The notes below the pieces were generated by a model that saw nothing but the letters and a program-made list of their open reading frames with translations, was not told the DNA's origin and did no database searches. The position numbers and the translations under genes are program-made. Of a stretch of 64,000 bases of DNA, positions 35,046-45,736 are shown one piece after another. Origin of the DNA: Agrypnia vestita (taxonomy: Eukaryota; Arthropoda; Insecta; Trichoptera; Phryganeidae). The stretch lies in contig JADDOH010010114.1 of the NCBI GenBank assembly GCA_016648135.1, positions 1 to 64,000 of the forward strand, given 5' to 3'. The stretch's first letter is position 1. Each line of letters starts with the position of its first letter.

Positions 35046-36251
35046 CAACTGTACCTACTGATAACCATAAACATAAGTCATTCTCCAGATTTAGAAGGAA
35101 GCATTGGTTTGCGAACGCCAGAGGATAGGAATTTTGGCCATTAAGAAAAGTATTTATCCAAAAAAAATGAAAGAGATCTGAAAAAATCTGATTAAGGCGG
35201 CATTCACTGCAAATGCATATTTTAGCGTTTTTTTTTTACGAAAATGTGGATTTTTATTATTCATTTATATCAAAATGTATACTATAGGCTGCATTTTTTT
35301 AGGGCAATAACTTGTATGGAACCTTTGTTATTATATAAAAGTAATAAACTGGACATTATTAATAACAATTAATAAAATATAAACATCAATCGACAGGCCG
35401 CGGCCAAAAAATTGTTTTGAGTATCCTAGGCGGCGCTAATCTTTAATGAATATTTATATGTACGCATAATATGTTTTTCGTACGTATTAATTTAACTTCA
35501 TTATCTAGAATTTTTACTAAAAAATCAAGAAATATTCATCATTAATAAAGTTATAATGTTTTAAATTTTCATGAATTTTTACGTTTTTTGTTGATTTTAA
35601 AACGCTTCTTATTTATATAAAGGGATGATTTTAAACAGTATATTCTATTTATTCCCGTATTTTGAGGCTTTACTCACTTAATAAAATTTAGTTTTTTTTT
35701 TATAAAAACAGCCTTAAATAGTTTACCGCTCGCGTTGCAATTTTGAAAAATACAATTTCATATTTCGACATTAGCCCGCACCCTTCGTATCGTAACCCGT
35801 CGTTCCCTGCATTCTGAAGGGAAGACTGTTACGGCAGGATAGCGGGACTATCAGGACTCTCGCATCGCCATTACTGCCTAAACATATCCTGAACAGGACC
35901 CGTATCCATACAAAACAGATACACTTAAACAGCTCGGGTTCAAAATCCCTTTTTATACATGCGCGTTATTGCTCGTAGAAAGGGCCATTCAAGATAACAG
36001 GTCGTTTCAAGAGCTCCTCCACCTGGCTGCTTCTATCCTCCGTGTCTACCTGCAATGTTTATTCTTGAATACAATGCAGATATGGTGTGGGCTAAATTGT
36101 TAGGTGTTATGTGAATCCAATCAATTACCATTTTTGAACAAAACAAAGTTAAATAATGATATGTACAATCATCATTACGATACGGTATTATTGGATGGGG
36201 AGGGGCATATAAAATCACTATAATATCAAAATTAGTAGTTTCGCAAAATTC
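35046..36251. other. Unassigned
   Basis: AT-rich up to 35750, then a moderately GC-rich stretch at 35760-36050 without an identified frame. Confidence 0.35.
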
Positions 36252-36432
36252 GAGTAGCTTGTTGGTCTTGTGGTTAGGACTCTCGCCTCGTGATCTAAAG
36301 ATCGCGGGTTCGAATCTCACTCCAGACTAGCAAGTTGGTCCTATTTTCATAGCACAAGCGTTTAGCTTAATTTGAAAATAGTAAGAATATTGATGTGACA
36401 CGTATTCCGTGTTCGCATCTCTATTTTTTTTA
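36252..36432 (+). mobile_element. tRNA-derived SINE (family 1), best-preserved copy
   Basis: The head has GTAGCTTGTTGGTCTTGTGG and the B box GGGTTCGAATCTCACTCC. The body ends CGTGTTCGCATCTCTATTTT with a T/A-rich tail. This copy has the most canonical B box (GGTTCGAATC). Confidence 0.85.
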
Positions 36433-36479
36433 AATATTAAAAAAAATATATATTAGAAATGATTACCCTAAAAAGTATG

Positions 36480-36781
36480 TATGAAAATTATAAGTGCCCA
36501 ACTACATAAAGAATTCAAGGTACCAAAAATAATAGATATGTACAAAAAAATCAACAATCCATATTTTTAAAATTTAAAACACATTAAATACAAGATTTTT
36601 GATCTACGAGACACACTTAAACATGCCAAAATTTAATTTTACCATAACCCAAAATCATTTTAGTTTTCTGGGTATAAAACTCTTTAATAATCCCCCCTTG
36701 ATATTAAGAAAATTAACAGATCAGAATAAATTTAAAACTGAAACCAAGATACACGTATACAAACACCTACTAGACACATAA
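36480..36781 (+). pseudogene. LINE protein C-terminal fragment (jockey/CR1-like)
   Basis: The frame at 36599-36781 ends F-S-F-L-G-I-K-L-F-N-N-P-P, then F-K-T-E-T-K-I-H-V-Y-K-H-L-L. This fits the common C-terminal pattern F-x-x-x-G-x-K-x-(W/F)-N-x-L-P followed by F-K of non-LTR proteins. Upstream sequence is broken. A related frame is at 63714-64000. Confidence 0.6.
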
Positions 36782-36799
36782 TATTTATGATCATGAAAT

Positions 36800-37165
36800 A
36801 CCCTGCTTTCGACACGGTACTGCAATCCAGTACTTAACCTAACAGTAACTTGGACACACCCTGACATCGGTATTGCAAGACCTAAACATCAAAGGGCGGC
36901 CCTCGTAGCGCAGTGGGTATGACACTGACTTCTCACACCGAGGGTCCCGGGTTCGATTCCCGGTGAGATCACAATTTAATCTGTGTGATTTACTCAAGTC
37001 TGGGTGTTTTGTGATGTATTTCGCTTCTGTAATGGGGCCTCCTGGCCTATTGAAGCGTAAAAAAAACATCATACCAGCCCTGATGATGGAACCTGCAATG
37101 ATATCTGAAACGTCGGCCAGAGAGGTCACATACACACAACAAATTGGGGATCCAGATAAAGTCGG
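36800..37165 (+). mobile_element. Composite SINE-like element: tRNA-like head and hammerhead-like tail
   Basis: TTTCGACACGGTACTGCAAT is related to 34645. It is followed by a tRNA-like module (36895-36972), the body ACTCAAGTCTGGGTGTTTTG, and a degenerate hammerhead-like CTGATGATGGAACC-GAAACGTC motif at 37080-37114. A relative of the head and body is at 51855-52016 (minus). A coding role for the short frames here is unlikely. Confidence 0.65.
36895..36972 (+). repeat. tRNA-like module of SINE family 2, not a functional tRNA
   Basis: It has an A-box-like GTAGCGCAGTGGGTATGAC and a perfect T-arm CCGGGTTCGATTCCCGG. I could not draw a normal anticodon arm and acceptor stem, and it continues directly into a SINE body, so I treat it as SINE head rather than a tRNA gene. 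Confidence 0.6.
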
Positions 37166-38323
37166 TCTTCCAATTGAAGATTATACTATTTATTGACTTG
37201 TGACAATAAGTTATATCGCGACAATATTATTAACGGTTTACAAAATTTAGGATTAAACCAAAATTTTTGAGACATAATATAGGAAATCTACCTGTTAATT
37301 ATAGTGATGCAAGATCTTTTAAATCCTGTATAATAATAAAAAATATATATATACTTTACTAAGACTACATTGAAATGCTGGTTTATGGCAATATTTTTTA
37401 TGCTACCCTGTACAAAATTAAGCGATACATAAAATAAGAATGGACATACCTTGGAAGTTTAAGATAATGTCCGTATTACTGTTCCCTAGAGCAACATTCA
37501 ACTTTAGACTTTTAACTTAACTTTCTTCATTTAGTTGAAATTAAAACTTGAAGAATTTCTCTTCTTTTTTCAGACTTTTAAACATCTGCTCTTTTTTTGT
37601 AAATGTACAATTTTTTGGTAAAGTATTATTTTGATGGATATTTATAACGCAATTAAGAACGAGCATAGACCACCAAAATATAATGACTTGAACTAACGTA
37701 AATTTTTGGTACACAGTCTGGTTCCAAGGCTGGTTACAACACGCTCGACTTGCTTAAAAAATTACAACGAGCTTGTAATTATTGAAACTGAATACTCTCA
37801 AAAAATTTTAAATGGTACTTTATTACAAAATACGTTTTTATTTAAAGAGACATAAATTAAATTAAAAAAAATACCGTTTTTTGATAAAATTACATTTCAT
37901 TTACTAGGGGATTTTATTGTGTAATTTAATTGTGTAACTGCAGTAATAATGTATCTTAAATATACGCGAGGGAGAAATTATTCCGCTGTAACCCAACTAG
38001 GAGTTGTTTGTCCGGGCCATCCATCGACTAGACAATAGATAGTGTACTGATAAGCCTAAATCGTGAGAATTTATCGAGAAGTTTCACAGCGCCTAGTCCT
38101 TGCTACGCTCCCGTCTCGAGCAGACATTCCCATCGGATCGGGCGGACCTCCGCAGCACGCCCACAGACTTTCTTTGTTTCTTGTGTAATTTTAACTGTAA
38201 ATCTTCACTTATCCCGTGAGAAATAGACATCTATATGCAGTCACTCTTTCATTCCACAAACTTACGATAATTCCCTAAAAACGCAATGAAACTAATTAAT
38301 AAAAATGCAATTTATTTTTCCAG
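37166..38323. other. Unassigned sequence upstream of a likely exon
   Basis: AT-rich to 37970, then a GC-richer stretch (about 38000-38180) with no clear frame. The last bases form a polypyrimidine tract and acceptor (TTTATTTTTCCAG) for the exon at 38324. Confidence 0.4.
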
Positions 38324-38419
38324 GAGAGCATCGCAGTGGCCGGACCCATGTGTTATGGAGAGGCCACTCGAACCATGGCCACGCATGAGACCAAGTATTC
38401 AGCAGAAGAGACAATACAG
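38324..38419 (+). CDS. Likely internal or first coding exon of an unidentified gene
   Basis: A 96 bp segment is bounded by a strong acceptor (pyrimidine tract plus CAG) and a near-consensus donor (CAG then GTGAGT). Its length is a multiple of three, and the frame starting at its first base is open for 32 codons (E-S-I-A-V-A-G-P-M-C-Y to A-E-E-T-I-Q). A second frame is also open, so the reading frame is not certain. The ATG at 38375 has a perfect ACCATGG context, so this could be the exon with the start codon, giving a peptide that begins M-A-T-H-E-T-K-Y-S. GC content is clearly above the flanks. I do not recognise the protein. No neighbouring exon of the same gene is seen in the window, so its introns would be long. 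Confidence 0.5.
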
Positions 38420-38908
38420 GTGAGTCTTTGCTTCATATGTTGTAGGCTTCGCGACCAATGTTCACAGCAGTGCAACATTCCAACTGTCCTTTTCTTGTCG
38501 CTGCTCGTAATCTGTGGAATTGATTATCGAATTTCTATCTCCATGTTTTTCTCTGTCATTCTGTTTCAGTTCATTCTTTTGTTGTATTATGAGATGTCCT
38601 GCCCTTTGCCATGAACGGATCATTGTCGGGAATCTGGAAATCTTAGTGAAAGTCTAAATATTCCTTCTAGTGTCAATATCGCTACAGTAACGATGCTAAA
38701 TAGCTCTCCAAGTGCGTACTTTCGTGTTGGTTCTCACAATGGAACGCATCTGCACAGTGCGCTCCTTTTAATCCCATTTTCCCTTTCTATCTTCCGTCTC
38801 TTTCATGTGCTCAGACAGACGTCAATCCAGATATATTACACACTATTATACAAACGTTTAATCATGCTTTGACTTTTAATATTATTTTATTTAAGAACGT
38901 TGGAAAAC
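38420..38908. other. Unassigned, downstream of the likely exon
   Basis: Pyrimidine-rich on the plus strand. If the 38324 exon is real, this is the start of its intron. Confidence 0.3.
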
Positions 38909-39225
38909 TTCTTCTTCTTCCTTAGACTTTTTCCCTCCACTGCTGGATGTAGGCCTCTTCCATTTTCTTTCACTCATCTCTGTTTCTCCCCCTTCGCATC
39001 CAGGTTCTTCCTGCTTGCTGGACAATGTCATCAGACCACCTTTTGGGAGGTCTTCCAACGCTTCTATTTTTCGTCCAGGGCCTCCACTGTAGGATTCTGG
39101 GTGCCCATCTAGTATCCTCCTGTCGAGCCATATGTCCAGCCCACTGCCATTTTAGTTTCGCAATACGGCTCATAACATCGGCAACTTTTGTTCGGCGTCT
39201 CGTTGGAGAACAAACTACTACAAAA
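38909..39225 (-). pseudogene. RTE-like LINE, C-terminal region and 3' end
   Basis: The minus frame reads R-R-R-T-K-V-A-D-V, then L-K-W-Q-W-A-G-H-M-A-R, then L-Q-W-R-P, then G-R-P-P-K-R-W-S-D-D-I, the classic post-RT region of RTE-type and related arthropod LINEs. It is followed in another frame by E-E-A-Y-I-Q-Q-W and a (GAA)n tail at about 38909-38920. The 5' side is interrupted by a hAT-like MITE at 39228. RT and endonuclease are missing. Confidence 0.85.
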
Positions 39226-39227
39226 AC

Positions 39228-39442
39228 TAGTGATGGTATTTTAACCGGTGACACTAACCATTATTTGAGATTTGTATCTGGTTGCATAGATGATTGTCAA
39301 CTGATTTTTTGCAGTTCGACGGGCAACCATCGCTACAAGAGAACAATTATATCTTAGTTATCAATCATCGATACATTCAGATACAGATCCCAAATAACTG
39401 TACCGAAAATAACCGTTTAAAATAATCGTTTAACCACCACTA
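39228..39442. mobile_element. Small hAT-like MITE
   Basis: The ends TAGTGATGG and, on the other strand, TAGTGGTGG are inverted. The 8 bp flanks ACAAAAAC (39220-39227) and GCAAAAAC (39443-39450) match at seven of eight positions, as expected for an aged hAT target duplication. The interior has TTTTAACCGG and AACCGTTTAAAATAATCG words. No coding capacity. Confidence 0.7.
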
Positions 39443-39715
39443 GCAAAAACTGTATTATTTGACGGAGTTATGCAAAAAGCGATCAACCAACAAAATGCTA
39501 AAAATGAGTTATATATATAGGTTTGGACAGCCCAATATGATATATTTCAATGCTGAAAACGTCGAAGCTCTAAGTGTATTAGTTTTTTACAAATTCAGTA
39601 CTTTTTAAACTTACATCACTGCCAGTATTGTAAAATTAACTCTTAAATATAAAAAAAGAAATTTTATATTTTCTGCGTCTTTAAATTCATAAATCCTTGG
39701 AAAATAGTTTAAAAC

Positions 39716-39805
39716 GGAAAGGAGGTGACCTGGGTTCGAATCCCAGTAGTAACCTAACATTTTTTCGTGAATTAGATTTTTCTGTATGTCTTTCTAATTG
39801 ATTAA
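39716..39805 (+). mobile_element. SINE family 3 fragment
   Basis: A B-box-like GGGTTCGAATCCCAGTAG is followed by a tail TTTCTAATTGATTAATTAA like that at 35020. The A-box half is lost. Confidence 0.6.
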
Positions 39806-41780
39806 TTAATTTGGTTATTAAAAACATCTATGTGGTATGGATGCATTATGCAACTTTTTAATTGTAATGTTACTTAATTTTGTAGAAAACATCTAAGAGG
39901 GTTTAACATTTATACGCCTCAGATAATATTTTATACTTCATGATTTTTCAAATTGATATAACATTGAACACACAGAAAAAATGGTACTGTTTTTCGGATA
40001 TTTTGTAGAAAGAATCTTACCTGTAAAACGTGAGTGTCTTCGTAAATATTTTTTTTCATACAATAACATTAAAAATCACGAAAACCACCTCTATTACTAA
40101 TGAGCTCCATACGAAAAAAATTTCTAATATAATATATCGACGTATTAGATTTTTAGAAGCCACTTTCTCAGTTCCATGTTTTTTGGGTTGGATGTTTTCT
40201 GCAGAATTACGCCCAATTAACCACGTTCCTGACACCTACATGGCTTTTGCAGATTTCTACATCTTTTGTTATGTTCGGTTTAGGGGTAAATTTGCGAGGT
40301 GGCATATTTCCTCTCGCATATGCGCGCATTTAGGTGTTTCGAAACTCTGCGGCATGAAAAATCTCCTAGAAATCAACACTTGACAGAAAATAAAAATAAA
40401 AATCTCGGAAGCTGGGTGATCCTAATTTACTCTAAAACTAAAAATGAAGTACATCGTTTTATCAATATTTTGAAAAAATAGCACAGATACAAGATGCCTT
40501 CACAAACAATAGAACACTATTTTTTTCTTTTTTGCAGATCACAACACAAGCTTTCCCTTGTTTAAAATATTCCATTTTTCAAATCTCAAACAAGTCAAAA
40601 ATAATAAAAAACCTACATATATTCTATCACTTCTAAACTACCCGAAACTTAAAAAATGGAACATTTTAAATGTGGTGATTTTCCTTATAACATTTTATAA
40701 AATTATATTATTTTGAATCATTATCTTATATCTATATATTTGTTTGTTTATATATTTTTAATTTAGTTGTAAAAAGAACACATTTTTATATCAAGTAATT
40801 AAAACATAAATTAACAAAACACTTAAACATAAATATTCCAAAAATATATTAACATAAATAAAAACACATTTTCACATCTTTTATTATTTACAAATAAATA
40901 AATAAACATGAAACAACATAACATGGTCATACATTAATCTTACTTTTCACATATTTTTCACTTAACCTACAATATTAATTTAAAGAAGGTATCATATTTC
41001 TACTGCTAGGCATGTTTAAAAATAGTTTTTGTGTTCTTATTATATTTTATAAATATGAATGAATTTGGCCGTTACATGTAGATATGCACTCATACACATT
41101 ATTTTACTACATTTTAATACTTACTACCCTAGCGACACACACATACTTCTGAGGAATTAGTTTTTCTAGAAATTGGCCAATCTCTATTATTTTACTCATG
41201 ATTATCGATACCTGTAAACGAAAAATAAATATTTTCTAAATTAATTTCAACTTCATAATAAAATGTTCATTTAAAAATCAAATTTGCAAAGAGCTTCCGT
41301 TTATATTCGCCAGAAGCGAATTAAATTATTTTTACGGAGAAAATTTTATAATCTACAAAATGTTTCTTTTAATATTTGGCTTTATGTTATCATCTGTTGG
41401 CGGCAATGTACTGCTTAACCCCATTAGCACCGCACAAATGGCTTAACTTTCTCGCTTTTATGTAGTATCCATTAGGGAAGCAGGCAGTGCGGCTCTTATG
41501 GGGAAATTAATTACACAACCCCATAAATTCGTTTAAATAATTAATTTATACACCATGCATCGCACCCTCGTTGTTGTAGACCCGATACCGCTCTTGGACT
41601 CTTAGACGCTCTCAGACACCAGAGAATCAAAACATGTTCAGCCCCACGTACCTATACCATGATTTATATCATACCGATGAATTAATTATCAACCATAGTG
41701 AGCATACTGAGAAAATTGAACAAGTCAAATAAATAAATTTGTGCATTTGTCATTTTTCCTTCTTGTGTATATTTTTCTAT
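39806..41780. other. Unassigned AT-rich sequence
   Basis: A frame of 117 codons at 40030-40383 is low-complexity and without a recognisable domain. From 40560 to 41110 the sequence is extremely AT-rich. No gene is supported. Confidence 0.35.
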
Positions 41781-42110
41781 GCGGGATGTCCCGTAGCTAG
41801 TGGCAAAAGCTTTATGGTGGATTACTGCCTTGATTAATGTTCTAGCCATGAAATAGTTATGGAGATGTACAATATCAAATTTGCATTTTTTATTCAATAT
41901 TTCTGACTTATAACTATCTTATAACTTATAACTTTTTTCTGATTTCTGACTTATAACTATCTTATAACTTATAACTATATATAACAGTAACTATAAGTAT
42001 TATGTAAAATTCGTTGGCTTTAATACAAGGTTTAATACAAGCTTTAATACAAAACAAATAAAATAATAAAAATCTCGAACATATTGAAAATAAAAATGTC
42101 AAGATATCTG
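41781..42110 (+). repeat. Partial copy of the ACAGGGTGT TIR family
   Basis: GGGATGTCCCGTAGCTAGTG, CTGCCTTGATTAATG, CAATATTTCTGACTTAT and TTAATACAAG follow the order seen in 8411-8700. A TATAACTTATAAC motif is locally repeated at 41907-41990. Confidence 0.55.
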
Positions 42111-42170
42111 TCAAATGTCAATATTTTGTCATTATCTCTTAAAAACTGTGTTAAAAATACCTTCAGGAAC

Positions 42171-42786
42171 GGTGGTGTAATACAGTGTTACATGATTAAA
42201 AATCGACATAGTTTTTAATACGTGGTAAAAAATATATATTTTCAATACAGATAAGACTTTTTAAAAGTTCCTTTTTATAATTATGTAAGGTAAACATACA
42301 TATTTGCATTATTTTAGTAATTTATCATAAAATCATGGCATATCGAATTTGCGTGCACTCACGCCGACGTATCATTATCAACTAATTTCAACGACGCGGC
42401 GACTGCAGTCCTTTGTCTCCTTGACTTTGTCTAACACGTGTTACGCGACTCTACCATGCTCTTTCGATATCGTTTTCTCTTTCACCAAAACCCAAGCAAA
42501 CGTCATCTCTGTCGTACATGAAATGTGTGGTATTGTCGTGCTCTTTCTTGCTCGATTTAACTGCGACGTGCAATATTCTGCTCGCTTTTGCACACTGGCC
42601 GAAAATACGAGAGCAATTAATAAATATTTTTTGATTAAAAAATCCGTACATTAGTTATAGTTAAATTTAGTCATTTCGGTGTGAAAATGTCTATTCGATG
42701 ATTAAAAAAAATGTGACGTTTTAATTTTTGTAAATAAGATGGATATTTCATATTTTCTATGACATGTAGACCTACGTTACACCACC
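42171..42786. mobile_element. Possible TIR element with GGTGGTGTAA ends
   Basis: The ends GGTGGTGTAA and TTACACCACC are perfect inverted repeats of 10 bp around a 616 bp segment. The interior has a GC-richer part (42350-42600) with overlapping frames but no known domain. No clear target duplication; the assignment rests on the ends. Confidence 0.5.
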
Positions 42787-43274
42787 GACACGAAATGATT
42801 TCAACCAACTTTTAAAATAATATTAGTAGTTATTATCTATTTAATCTTTTATAAAAGCGGACAAGATATATGATGTGAAGATAAATCTAAACAATGCAAA
42901 TAGACTAGTTAATTTGCCAATGAACAAGGTTTTTGACTTGGTCACTTTTCCCAGTTCGCCCACGATATATCCTGTATATCATATCAAGATTATATTATGA
43001 CGAATCATCCTCACATAATGTGACGTATTCAGATCTTGATTTAGTGTAAGACTACGTTACAGATTACGATGGCGGACCTACGTCACGCATGTTCGAGGTG
43101 ACACACCAGCCCTCATCAATACTCGAAACAAAGAAATGCGATTGTGGCCGATGCCCCACATGTGTATACCACCACCAATACTTACGAAGTCTGGCAAATG
43201 ACCACAAGTATAAATACGTACACCGCCGCACAAACTCTAGAGCTCAAGAGCGTAACTAGGTATGATACGATAAC

Positions 43275-43301
43275 AGCGTTTGGTTAGGTTAGGTTAGGTT
43301 T
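43275..43301 (+). repeat. Short TTAGG run
   Basis: GGTTAGGTTAGGTTAGG, a second small telomere-like patch, is unlinked to any foldback arms that I can see. Confidence 0.8.
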
Positions 43302-43330
43302 ATGTTTACATGGAATGGAATCAGGATACT

Positions 43331-43870
43331 CACTGAAATAAAGCAGAAGCGACTTAAAGCATTTGAGATGTGTATCTACAGACGGCTTCTAAAAGCTAGC
43401 TGGATGAGAAACATCACATCAGCCCTGATGACGGACCTTGCAATGGGGTCCGAAACGTCGGCCAGAGAAGTCACATATACACGGCAGAATATCCCATAAA
43501 ACTTCACACAGAAGAATCAGAAATAGGTTTATAATAATACTTAGAGCGATATGGCACGTAGGACAGTCTGTCCGAAGTCCCTTTTGCCAAATCAAGACAT
43601 TCACTGAAATAAAGCAGAAGTGACTTGAAGCATTTGAGATGTGTATCTACAGACGGCTTCTAAAAGCCAGCTGGATGAGAAGCATCACATCAGCACTGAT
43701 TATGGACCTTGCAATGGGATCCGAAACGTCGGTCAGAGAAGTCACATATACACGCAGAATATCCCATAAAACTACACACAGAAGAATCAGAAATAGGTTT
43801 ATAATAATAGTAGAGCGATATGGCACATGGGACAGTCTGCCCGAAGTCCCTTTTGCCCATCAAGAGCCAT
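43331..43870 (+). repeat. 271 bp direct duplication carrying a LINE piece and a hammerhead-like motif
   Basis: Unit 1 starts at 43331 and unit 2 at 43602, both CACTGAAATAAAGCAGAAG. They are highly similar across their whole length. Each unit begins with a LINE peptide (R-L-K-A-F-E-M-C-I-Y-R-R-L-L-K), continues with a CTGATGA/GAAACGTC motif, and ends near AGTCCCTTTTGCC. The LINE peptide is the segment expected right after the fragments at 6840 and 21150. Confidence 0.85.
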
Positions 43871-43934
43871 CCCGTCTTTGACCATTAGACTGCGTTTAGC
43901 TTTGTAACCTCAGCATACTTTCAACACCTATATT

Positions 43935-44472
43935 TAAATCACGTGAATATTCCAGCCAAGAGTTCATATTCTTACTGTCTCGTGCCTATCTTACTCGCTT
44001 GCCGCTCGTTACACTACTTTCCTACACAGAATCGGACATTTTCTTCACATTCTACATATCTACAATTTTTTACTGGATTATTTCCATTATTCAGAAGGAG
44101 AGTTGTATCTGATTTGATTTTATTCTACAAAATTATTAACTCGCATTTTGTCACCCCTGATATATTGTGTTTGTTTATGTTTCATGCGCCTGAAAGAGCT
44201 ACACGAATACCTACACTATTTTATTGAAACAACACTAGAACCAACTCACATTGTAACTCTCTTGTATCCAGACTGTATGGGCTAGGTAACACCTACGTGC
44301 ATATCTCTGAAATTTTTAATTCCAATTTAGCACAATATAAAGATTCGCTACTAAAAGCTCTACACCCTGCCGTCCTGAATTCATAATGCAATCACAAACA
44401 AATTATTAAACATATTTGTTTAACGTTGTATTTCTTCACATCTTTTTTTTCTAAATTATGTTTTATCTTATA
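43935..44472 (+). pseudogene. LINE protein C-terminal fragment and 3' UTR, split by the mariner
   Basis: The frame 43943-44227 includes L-F-R-R-R-V-V-S-D-L-I-L-F-Y-K-I-I-N and R-A-T-R-I-P-T-L-F-Y. Further on, V-S-R-L-Y and I-F-N-S-N-L occur in another frame. This is the common jockey/CR1-like C-terminal pattern (R-R-x-x-x-D-L-x-x-x-Y-K-x-x-N). The 3' UTR runs into the mariner at 44473 and seems to resume at 45767, ending near 45935 with GAAATAAATAAAT. Confidence 0.65.
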
Positions 44473-44500
44473 TTAGGTCCTTACATATGAAATTGGCGTT
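44473..44500 (+). repeat. Mariner left terminal inverted repeat
   Basis: It begins TTAGGTCCTTACATATGAAA and ends TTGGCGTT. It differs from the right repeat only by G instead of A in the GGCG/GACG position. Confidence 0.95.
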
Positions 44501-44660
44501 TTGCCGTACTGGCAAATTTGATCTCAAATATCTTCTCTTTGGTTAGGAATTCCAAATCCAAATTTATACAGCTATTTACTCATGTATTTGTGTTTTGAAA
44601 ATTATAATTCATTTGTTTTTTCCTCAATTGTTTTTTTCTTTACGTCACTCAGTTTACAAA

Positions 44661-45683
44661 ATGAAAAACTTGAAATATCGCGTTATTTACGAGTACGAGT
44701 TCCACCGTGGCACCAGTGCTGCAGAAACGGCTCGAAGGATTAATGATGTGTATGGCGACGGTGCCGCAAAAGAAAACACAGTGCGTTTTTGGTTCCAACG
44801 TTTTCGTTCTGGAAATATCGACCTGCAGAACAAGTCCCGTGGACGGCCGGAGACCAAAGTTGATAATGAAGAATTGAAGGCTATTGTGGAAGCGGATCCA
44901 TCGCAAACCACATCCGAGTTAGCTGCAGGCTGCGGTGTTAGTGATAAAACTACTTTAATCCACTTGAAGCAAATTGGTAAGGTGAAAAAGCTTGAAAGGT
45001 GGGTACCTCACGAATTGAGTGAAGCAAATCAACAAACGCGCGTTGACTGCTGCGTTGCATTACTCAACCGGCACAATAATGAAGGGATTTTAAATCGAAT
45101 CATTACCTGTGATGAAAAGTGGATCCTGTACGATAATCGGAAGCGCTCATCGCAATGGCTGAACCCTGCCGAACCAGCCAAACCATGCCCCAAGCGAAAA
45201 TTGACTCCAAAAAAGTTACTTGTGAGCGTTTGGTGGACTAGTGCTGGTGTCGTTCACTACAGCTTTCTTAAACCTGGCCAGACGATTACGGCAGATGTCT
45301 ATTGTCAGCAACTGCAAAACATGATGGAAAAGCTAGCTGCTAAACAACCGAGGCTGGTTAATCGCTCTAGGCCACTGCTGCTTCATGATAACGCTAGACC
45401 ACACACTGCACAACAGACGGCTACCAAATTAGAGGAGCTTCAATTGGAATGTCTAAGACATCCACCGTACTCTCCGGACCTTGCCCCAACAGATTACCAT
45501 ATTTTTCGAAATTTGGATAACTTCTTGCAAAGGAAAAAATTCAACTCCGATGGGGCAGTCCAAACCGCCTTCAAAGATTTTATTGATTCCCGTCCGAATG
45601 GTTTTTTTAGTAAAGGGATCGATGAACTACCTATGAAATGGCAAAAGTGCATAGATAGCAATACATACAAGTACATACTTTGA
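44661..45683 (+). CDS. Mariner transposase, intact, DD34D
   Basis: Mariner transposases bind the terminal repeats and perform cut-and-paste transposition at TA sites. The frame gives 340 residues from the ATG at 44661, close to the usual mariner length of about 345. An earlier in-frame Met (44595) would add 22 hydrophobic residues not seen in the family, so I choose 44661. Residues about 1-110 hold the paired helix-turn-helix DNA-binding region. WVPHEL (114-119) is the conserved linker motif. The catalytic triad is D151 (in CDEKW), D243 (in HDNARPHTA) and D278 (in PTDYH), with 34 residues between the last two. YSPDLAP is at 270-276. No frameshift or stop is present, so this copy may still be active. 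It sits inside a LINE 3' end. Confidence 0.97.
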   Translation: MKNLKYRVIYEYEFHRGTSAAETARRINDVYGDGAAKENTVRFWFQRFRSGNIDLQNKSRGRPETKVDNEELKAIVEADPSQTTSELAAGCGVSDKTTLIHLKQIGKVKKLERWVPHELSEANQQTRVDCCVALLNRHNNEGILNRIITCDEKWILYDNRKRSSQWLNPAEPAKPCPKRKLTPKKLLVSVWWTSAGVVHYSFLKPGQTITADVYCQQLQNMMEKLAAKQPRLVNRSRPLLLHDNARPHTAQQTATKLEELQLECLRHPPYSPDLAPTDYHIFRNLDNFLQRKKFNSDGAVQTAFKDFIDSRPNGFFSKGIDELPMKWQKCIDSNTYKYIL

Positions 45684-45736
45684 TTAAATAAATATATTAT
45701 AATAAAAAAAAATCGGCTTTATATTCCTCCCATCCT

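Noticed and set aside
36895..36972. Possible tRNA gene with perfect T-arm
   Set aside because: No convincing acceptor and anticodon stems, and a relative at 51855-52016 shares the downstream body, so it is a SINE head.
40030..40383. 117-codon frame as a gene
   Set aside because: Low-complexity and unsupported by any motif.
44595..44660. N-terminal extension of the mariner transposase from the earlier Met
   Set aside because: The 22 extra residues are hydrophobic and unlike mariner N-termini; the Met at 44661 gives the usual length.
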